A DNA stretch of 10,371 nt from CAZYMF01 sp964648215 (GTDB lineage: Bacteria; Desulfobacterota; Binatia; HRBIN30; JACQVA1). The position numbers and the translations under genes are program-made. The first letter of the stretch is position 1. Each line of letters opens with the position of its first letter. The stretch is taken from contig CAZYMF010000173.1 of the NCBI GenBank assembly GCA_964648215.1, positions 1-10,371 of the forward strand. Reading direction: 5' to 3'. Positions 6,944 through 10,371 of the stretch are shown in pieces. Under the pieces are notes generated by a model. That model saw nothing but the letters and a program-made list of their open reading frames with translations, was not told where the DNA came from and did not search any database.

Positions 6944-6985
6944 CGCTCCTTCCAACGCCGGCTCACACGTTCCCCATGCGACAAA
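6938..6985 (+). promoter_or_regulatory. Triple 12-bp direct-repeat array with -10-like hexamer, second copy
   Basis: Three 12-base units lie at 6938-6949 (TTCCAACGCTCC), 6950-6961 (TTCCAACGCCGG) and 6962-6973 (CTCACACGTTCC). The first nine bases of units 1 and 2 are identical. Six bases after the array comes GACAAA (6980-6985), the positional match of TACAAC at 491-496. The ATG of the diiron gene is 62 bases past the array, against 63 in the other copy. Bases 6940-6969 match 451-480 at 22 of 30 positions without gaps. The array lies in the divergent region, 34 bases from the regulator start codon, so it could serve both directions. Confidence 0.55.
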
Positions 6986-6999
6986 GGGACAAATCGAAC

Positions 7000-7028
7000 G
7001 CGGGCGGCCAGCCCGCCAGCAAAGGAGG
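7000..7028 (+). promoter_or_regulatory. Leader hairpin abutting the ribosome binding site, second copy
   Basis: GCGGGC (7000-7005) pairs with GCCCGC (7011-7016) around the five-base loop GGCCA. It is followed by AAAGGAGG (7021-7028), seven bases before the ATG at 7036. Loop size and position relative to AAAGGAG match the leader at 516-539, while the stem bases differ compatibly. Confidence 0.4.
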
Positions 7029-7035
7029 AAGGATC

Positions 7036-7947
7036 ATGGATCACGGGTACACGTACGAAGCCACGTTGGCGGCAGCGCACAAGGTGAACTGGCGTATCGA
7101 GGACATCATCGGCGGCGACAAGCGGCTGGACTTCGACAAGCCGTTCCTGCCCGAGTCGCTGGCGCGCGTCGAACCGCTCGCGTTTCTCTCGCCGGAGGAG
7201 CGCCGCGTCCTCAACCAGATCCGCGGCCACAACTACCTCTACATGTTCGGGGCGGTGGAGGAGTTCATTCTCCCCTTCCTGATGGACCACGTCCGGCCGC
7301 AGCTCAACGGCGACGACTACCGCATCCGCGCCCTGCTGCAGTTCGCCGGCGAGGAGGCCAAGCACATTCACCTCTTCAAGCGGTTCCGCGAAGAGTTCGA
7401 AGCCGGCTTCGGGACGCCCTGCGAGGTGATCGGGCCGCCGCACGAGATCGCGCGCGCGGTGCTGTCCCACCATCCCATCGGCGTCGCCCTCGCCATCTTG
7501 CACATCGAGTGGATGACCCAGCGGCACTACGTGGAAAGCGTCAAGGCCGACGGCGATCTCGATCGGCAGTTCAAGAGCCTGCTTCGCCACCACTGGATGG
7601 AGGAGGCGCAGCACACCAAGATCGACACGCTGATCCTCGAGGCGCTGGCGGAGCTGAGCAGCCGGCGCGACATCGAGGACGGGATACGGGACTACGGCGA
7701 GATCGGCGCCTTCCTCGACGGTGGCCTGGGCCAGCAGGTCGAGTTCGACCTCGACAGCTTCGAGCGCGCCACCGGGCGCAAGCTCGACGCTGCCGAGCGT
7801 CAGCGCTGCACCGAGGTGCAGCGGCAGGCGATGCGCTGGACCTTCCTGGGCTCGGGCATGACGCACCCGAACTTCCTGGCCATGGTGGAGGAGCTCAGCC
7901 CCGCGGCCCGCGCGCACGTCGAGCAGTCCGCCGCCGCGATGTGCTGA
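7036..7947 (+). CDS. Ferritin-like diiron protein (putative diiron oxygenase)
   Basis: The protein has 303 residues and is mostly helical. It shows the two E...ExxH sets that hold a carboxylate-bridged diiron centre: E75/E76 (GAVEEFILPF), E107-A-K-H110, E158 (HIEWMTQ) and E190-A-Q-H193. The four-helix bundle covers about residues 60-200; a C-terminal extension of about 100 residues follows. Spacing resembles AurF-type N-oxygenases and related ferritin-like oxygenases more than iron-storage ferritin, which is shorter. The function is therefore probably oxygen activation on a small molecule or acyl substrate; the substrate is not readable. No signal peptide or membrane helix is seen. The ATG at 7036 has a strong AAAGGAGG seven bases upstream. 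It leads a plus-strand group with the OsmC-like gene 96 bases downstream and sits behind the direct-repeat array, so activation by the neighbouring regulator is plausible. Confidence 0.78.
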   Translation: MDHGYTYEATLAAAHKVNWRIEDIIGGDKRLDFDKPFLPESLARVEPLAFLSPEERRVLNQIRGHNYLYMFGAVEEFILPFLMDHVRPQLNGDDYRIRALLQFAGEEAKHIHLFKRFREEFEAGFGTPCEVIGPPHEIARAVLSHHPIGVALAILHIEWMTQRHYVESVKADGDLDRQFKSLLRHHWMEEAQHTKIDTLILEALAELSSRRDIEDGIRDYGEIGAFLDGGLGQQVEFDLDSFERATGRKLDAAERQRCTEVQRQAMRWTFLGSGMTHPNFLAMVEELSPAARAHVEQSAAAMC

Positions 7948-8043
7948 AAAAGAGAGAAGCACGATCGACGAACCGGACCGTCCGGAATGCGCCGGGCGGC
8001 CCACGACCAGAGGATCAAACCAACCCAAAGGAGGAGGTCAATC
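7948..8043 (+). other. 96-base spacer with a short hairpin and strong ribosome site
   Basis: CCGGA (7973-7977) pairs with TCCGG (7981-7985) around CCG. The strong Shine-Dalgarno GGAGGAGG (8030-8037) lies six bases before the OsmC-like ATG. No repeat array of the 12-base type and no clear -35/-10 pair is seen, so the OsmC-like gene is probably co-transcribed with the diiron gene. Confidence 0.45.
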
Positions 8044-8616
8044 ATGTCCACCGCAACCGCAAAGAAGCTGGAGAAGGTCAACGGCATCGACGTCGAGGCG
8101 CTCGGTTCCACCATCGAGGCCATCAAGCAGGATCCGTCCAAGGGGATCGTGGAGTTCCGCGTCACCAGCGCCTGGAAGGGGCAAACGTGCAGCGAGACCC
8201 GCATCGACTCGTACACTCTTGGCGGGCAGGTCGTGAAGCGTCCCTTCCGCGTCGTCGTCGACGAGCCGTTCGAGCTGCTCGGCACGAACACCGCGCCCAA
8301 CCCGCAGGAGATGTTGATGACCGCGCTGAACGCCTGCGTCATGGTCGGCTACGTCGCCGGCGCCGCGGCGCGCGGCGTCACGCTCGAGAAGCTGGAGATC
8401 GAGACCACGGGCCAGCTCGACCTGCGCGGCTTCCTCGGCATCGATGCCAACGTGCCGGCCGGCTACGAGTCGATCCAGTACACGGTGCGCATCAAAGGCG
8501 ACGGCACCGCGGAGCAGTTCCGCGACATCCACGAGACGGTCATCAAGACATCGCCCAACTACTTCAACGTCTCGCGACCGATCCGTCTCGACGCCGAGCT
8601 CGTCGTCGAGAAGTGA
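8044..8616 (+). CDS. OsmC-like protein lacking the second catalytic cysteine
   Basis: The protein has 190 residues. After an N-terminal extension of about 35 residues comes an OsmC/Ohr fold, with the family signature NPQEMLMTALNACVMVGY (86-103) placing the conserved first cysteine at C98 on the central helix. The position of the second redox cysteine, normally CP near the C-terminus, reads TSPNYFNVSRP (169-179), so it is Ser170. Canonical OsmC and Ohr reduce hydroperoxides through a Cys pair, so classic two-cysteine peroxidase chemistry is unlikely unless C49 substitutes; OsmC-like proteins with Ser here are a recognised subgroup of unclear role. It is probably cytoplasmic. The ATG at 8044 is supported by GGAGGAGG six bases upstream. 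Its position behind the diiron gene suggests a shared task, perhaps handling a peroxide, thiol or acyl intermediate. Confidence 0.85.
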   Translation: MSTATAKKLEKVNGIDVEALGSTIEAIKQDPSKGIVEFRVTSAWKGQTCSETRIDSYTLGGQVVKRPFRVVVDEPFELLGTNTAPNPQEMLMTALNACVMVGYVAGAAARGVTLEKLEIETTGQLDLRGFLGIDANVPAGYESIQYTVRIKGDGTAEQFRDIHETVIKTSPNYFNVSRPIRLDAELVVEK

Positions 8617-8889
8617 CGGGGCGACGGCCCCAGCGAGACGGGGGCTTCGCCCCACGCTCCCGTTGGTCGCTCCCCTCGGTGACTCGTTGAAAGTTGGCTC
8701 GAACCAAGCAGGTTCCAGCCTTCAAGAACTCTAGCAAGTGGGACAGCCGGGCCCGGACGCACGCCGGGCCCGGCTGCCGCGGCGAGACCGAGATCGATTG
8801 GTCAAGCCGCCACCTGACCGGCGTCATCCCGCGCCGTCCGACCGGCCAGTAGGGTGCACCGCAATCGCCGCCGGCCGAAAGGGGCTCCC
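8617..8889. other. 273-base spacer with GC-rich hairpins
   Basis: No gene is supported here. Directly after the OsmC-like stop, two hairpins follow each other: GGGGC-GACG-GCCCC (8618-8631) and GGGGC-TTC-GCCCC (8641-8653). They lack a T-tract but could end or attenuate the transcript. Bases 8654-8743 look like dispersed intergenic repeat sequence with no assignable function. A very strong palindrome follows at 8744-8776, and 8777-8876 shows no clear promoter. Confidence 0.5.
8744..8776. repeat. Perfect 13-bp palindromic hairpin
   Basis: CAGCCGGGCCCGG (8744-8756) pairs perfectly with CCGGGCCCGGCTG (8764-8776) around the seven-base loop ACGCACG. Each arm itself contains the palindrome CCGGGCCCGG or part of it. 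No T-run follows on either strand. It could be a Rho-independent-like stop without a U-tract, a RNA-stability element, or a REP-type repeat. Confidence 0.7.
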
Positions 8890-10362
8890 GTGGAAACCAA
8901 ATATGATGTCATCGTCATCGGCGCCGGATTCGGGGGCGCCGCATGCGCCGCCTTGTTGGCGCGCCGCGGGGTGAAAACCTTGCTCGTCGACAAGAACACC
9001 ATCCCCGGCGGCAAGGGCATCACTCTCTCCAAGCAGGGTTTCCGCTACGAGCTCTGGCCGATCAGCGGCGGTCCCAGCCTCAACTCGCAGTTCGCCCGCG
9101 TCCTCGAGGAGCTGGACATGGAAGCGGCGGTCGATCTGCTGATGCCGGAGCAAGCCGCCGCCCTCATGTACCGTGCCCGTGGCAGCGAGCACTACGAGTC
9201 CCATGTCGGCTCTGCGCTGCCGAACCCGGACGGGCAGATCGGAATGTTCGAGTTGCTCAAGCTCGGCGCCGACGACATGCCTGAAACCGCCCGCTGCTTT
9301 GGCGACATGCTGCAGATGTCGCGCGACGACATCGACCGGCTCGACGACGTCACGTTCGCCCAGTTCCTGTCCCGCTACAAGCTGCCGGAAGCGCTGCTGA
9401 GCTACCTCGGCCTGTGGTCGAACATCGTCTTCGTCGTCCCCATCGACCTGTTGGCGGCCTCGGAAGCGGTCAGGACGTTTCAGGACTTCGCCGCCGGCGG
9501 GGCCGCCCGCTACCACAGCGGCGGGTTCGGAAGGATGGCGGAGGTCTTCTGCGAGGGGGTCGAGCGCTACGGCGGCCGCGTGCTGCTCAAGACGCGCGTC
9601 GAGCTCATCAGCGTCGACCAGGGCGCCGTCACCGGGATCGTGACCGACCGCGGCACCTTCGAGGCGCCGATCGTCGTCAGCAACGCGGGCATCCAACCAA
9701 CGGTGCTCCGCCTGGTCGGCGAGGAGCACTTCGACAAGAGCTACGTCGGCTACGTCAAAGGTCTGGTGCCCTCGTGGGCGATCATGGGCATCCGCTATTT
9801 TCTCAACCGGCCGTTCTTCGAGTACCCGATGTATCTGGCCTTCTCCGACGACAGCTACGTCGACACCGGCCGCTTCCTGAAGATGAAGGCGGGAGAGATC
9901 CCGGACGAGCTGGTGGTCTTCAACGTCGTGCCCGCGGTGTACGATGCCACGCTCGCGCCCGCCGGCAAGCAGTGCGCGCTGGTGGGCACGCTCTGCTCGC
10001 CCGATCCTGATCTCCGCCACCAAGAGGTCCTGTGGGACAAGCTCGACGCGATGGTCATGCGGTTGTGGCCGGGCTTGCGGGAATGCGTCGACCGCTCCGA
10101 GCGCTACGGCACCAGCCACGTCTCCACGCTCACGCGTGACGCGGTGGTTCCCGGCCAGGGCGGCGAGTGCATCGGACTCGGACAGATCGTCGGGCAGTGC
10201 GGCAAGCACAAGCCGTCGGCCCGCGCCCCGTTGCGCGGTCTGTTCTACGTCGGATGCGACGCCGGCGGCTACGGCTGCGGCACGCATCAAGCCGTCGATT
10301 CCGGTGTCAACGTCGCCGCCATGGTCTGCCGCGAGCACCGCATCCGGGCGACCGCGTTCTGA
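8890..10362 (+). CDS. FAD-dependent CrtI-like (phytoene desaturase superfamily) oxidoreductase
   Basis: The protein has 490 residues. The N-terminal Rossmann motif is YDVIVIGAGFGGAACA (5-20, GxGxxG at 11-16), with the ribose-binding acidic residue D34 in LLVDKNTIPGGKG. The C-terminal FAD-binding segment is GLFYVGCDAGGYGCGTHQAV (450-469). This pairing marks the phytoene desaturase / carotenoid isomerase / retinol saturase superfamily, whose members oxidise, saturate or isomerise hydrophobic polyenes or related substrates. Which reaction applies here cannot be read, and no other carotenoid gene is present. The GTG at 8890 is chosen because AAAGGGG (8878-8884) lies five bases before it and the Rossmann strand begins four codons later. 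A GTG at 8854 would add 12 Arg-rich residues with a poor ribosome site. A 273-base hairpin-rich spacer separates it from the OsmC-like gene, so it may have its own promoter. Confidence 0.85.
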   Translation: METKYDVIVIGAGFGGAACAALLARRGVKTLLVDKNTIPGGKGITLSKQGFRYELWPISGGPSLNSQFARVLEELDMEAAVDLLMPEQAAALMYRARGSEHYESHVGSALPNPDGQIGMFELLKLGADDMPETARCFGDMLQMSRDDIDRLDDVTFAQFLSRYKLPEALLSYLGLWSNIVFVVPIDLLAASEAVRTFQDFAAGGAARYHSGGFGRMAEVFCEGVERYGGRVLLKTRVELISVDQGAVTGIVTDRGTFEAPIVVSNAGIQPTVLRLVGEEHFDKSYVGYVKGLVPSWAIMGIRYFLNRPFFEYPMYLAFSDDSYVDTGRFLKMKAGEIPDELVVFNVVPAVYDATLAPAGKQCALVGTLCSPDPDLRHQEVLWDKLDAMVMRLWPGLRECVDRSERYGTSHVSTLTRDAVVPGQGGECIGLGQIVGQCGKHKPSARAPLRGLFYVGCDAGGYGCGTHQAVDSGVNVAAMVCREHRIRATAF

Positions 10363-10371
10363 CCGCCGCTC

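Noticed and set aside
6904..8028. In-frame upstream extension of the regulator by 375 residues, antisense to the diiron gene
   Set aside because: The extension runs opposite a gene with a complete diiron ligand set and strong ribosome site, and its translation looks like an antisense shadow. The regulator was started at 6903.
6903..8028. CRISPR array or tRNA in the divergent region
   Set aside because: The three 12-base units are too short, have no spacers and are imperfect, and no cloverleaf can be folded there. They fit a protein-binding array better.
8777..8889. Third copy of the 12-base direct-repeat array before the flavoprotein gene
   Set aside because: Fragments such as GACCGGCG and GACCGGCC recur, but they do not fit YTYMMACG and have no 12-base phase.
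8824..10338. A 504-codon open frame on the minus strand opposite the CrtI-like gene
   Set aside because: It is a His/Asp/Arg-rich shadow caused by GC-biased third positions of the real gene. It shows no family motif, and the plus strand carries clear Rossmann and FAD motifs.

Overview
The window is about 10.4 kb of GC-rich bacterial DNA with strong Shine-Dalgarno sequences (AAAGGAG types), tight gene spacing and GC-rich inverted repeats between genes. Such repeats are common in Deltaproteobacteria-like and related uncultured lineages (Myxococcota, Binatota and similar). That placement is an inference from style and gene content; no gene here fixes the taxon.

Layout. Bases 1-111 hold the 3' end of an unidentified gene. 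A 436-base intergenic region follows, with two inverted repeats and then a candidate promoter (449-547). This promoter drives a plus-strand pair whose genes overlap by 11 bases: a cysteine synthase fused to a C-terminal glutaredoxin (548-2065) and an isopenicillin-N-synthase/2-oxoglutarate-type Fe(II) oxygenase (2055-3095). A minus-strand pair converges on them: a 1084-residue BTAD/SARP-type regulator with an AAA ATPase and a helical repeat tail (6903-3649), and a small protein with two tandem DUF4242-like domains (3649-3110). Their stop and start codons share one base (TGATG). From a divergent intergenic region the plus strand resumes with a ferritin-like diiron protein (7036-7947), an OsmC-like protein (8044-8616), a repeat-bearing spacer, and a CrtI-like FAD flavoprotein (8890-10362).

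The most interesting signal is regulatory. Two distant intergenic regions (449-547 before the cysteine synthase fusion; 6938-7035 before the diiron gene) carry the same architecture. Each has three head-to-tail 12-base units of form YTYMMACG+4, then an ACAA-containing -10-like hexamer beginning exactly 7 bases past the array end, then a small 5-base-loop hairpin directly before an AAAGGAG ribosome site. The start codon lies 62-63 bases from the array in both. Direct repeats just upstream of a -10 are how SARP-type activators are known to work, and a SARP-like regulator gene lies between the two operons, starting 34 bases from one array. The simplest reading is a small local regulon in which this regulator controls both plus-strand operons and perhaps itself.

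How the genes could work together is inference. The enzymes combine cysteine/thiol chemistry (CysK-Grx, OsmC fold) with oxygen-activating iron enzymes (mononuclear Fe oxygenase, diiron protein) and a flavin desaturase. This would suit a dedicated oxidative or thiol-linked metabolic pathway, but no substrate can be read from the sequence.
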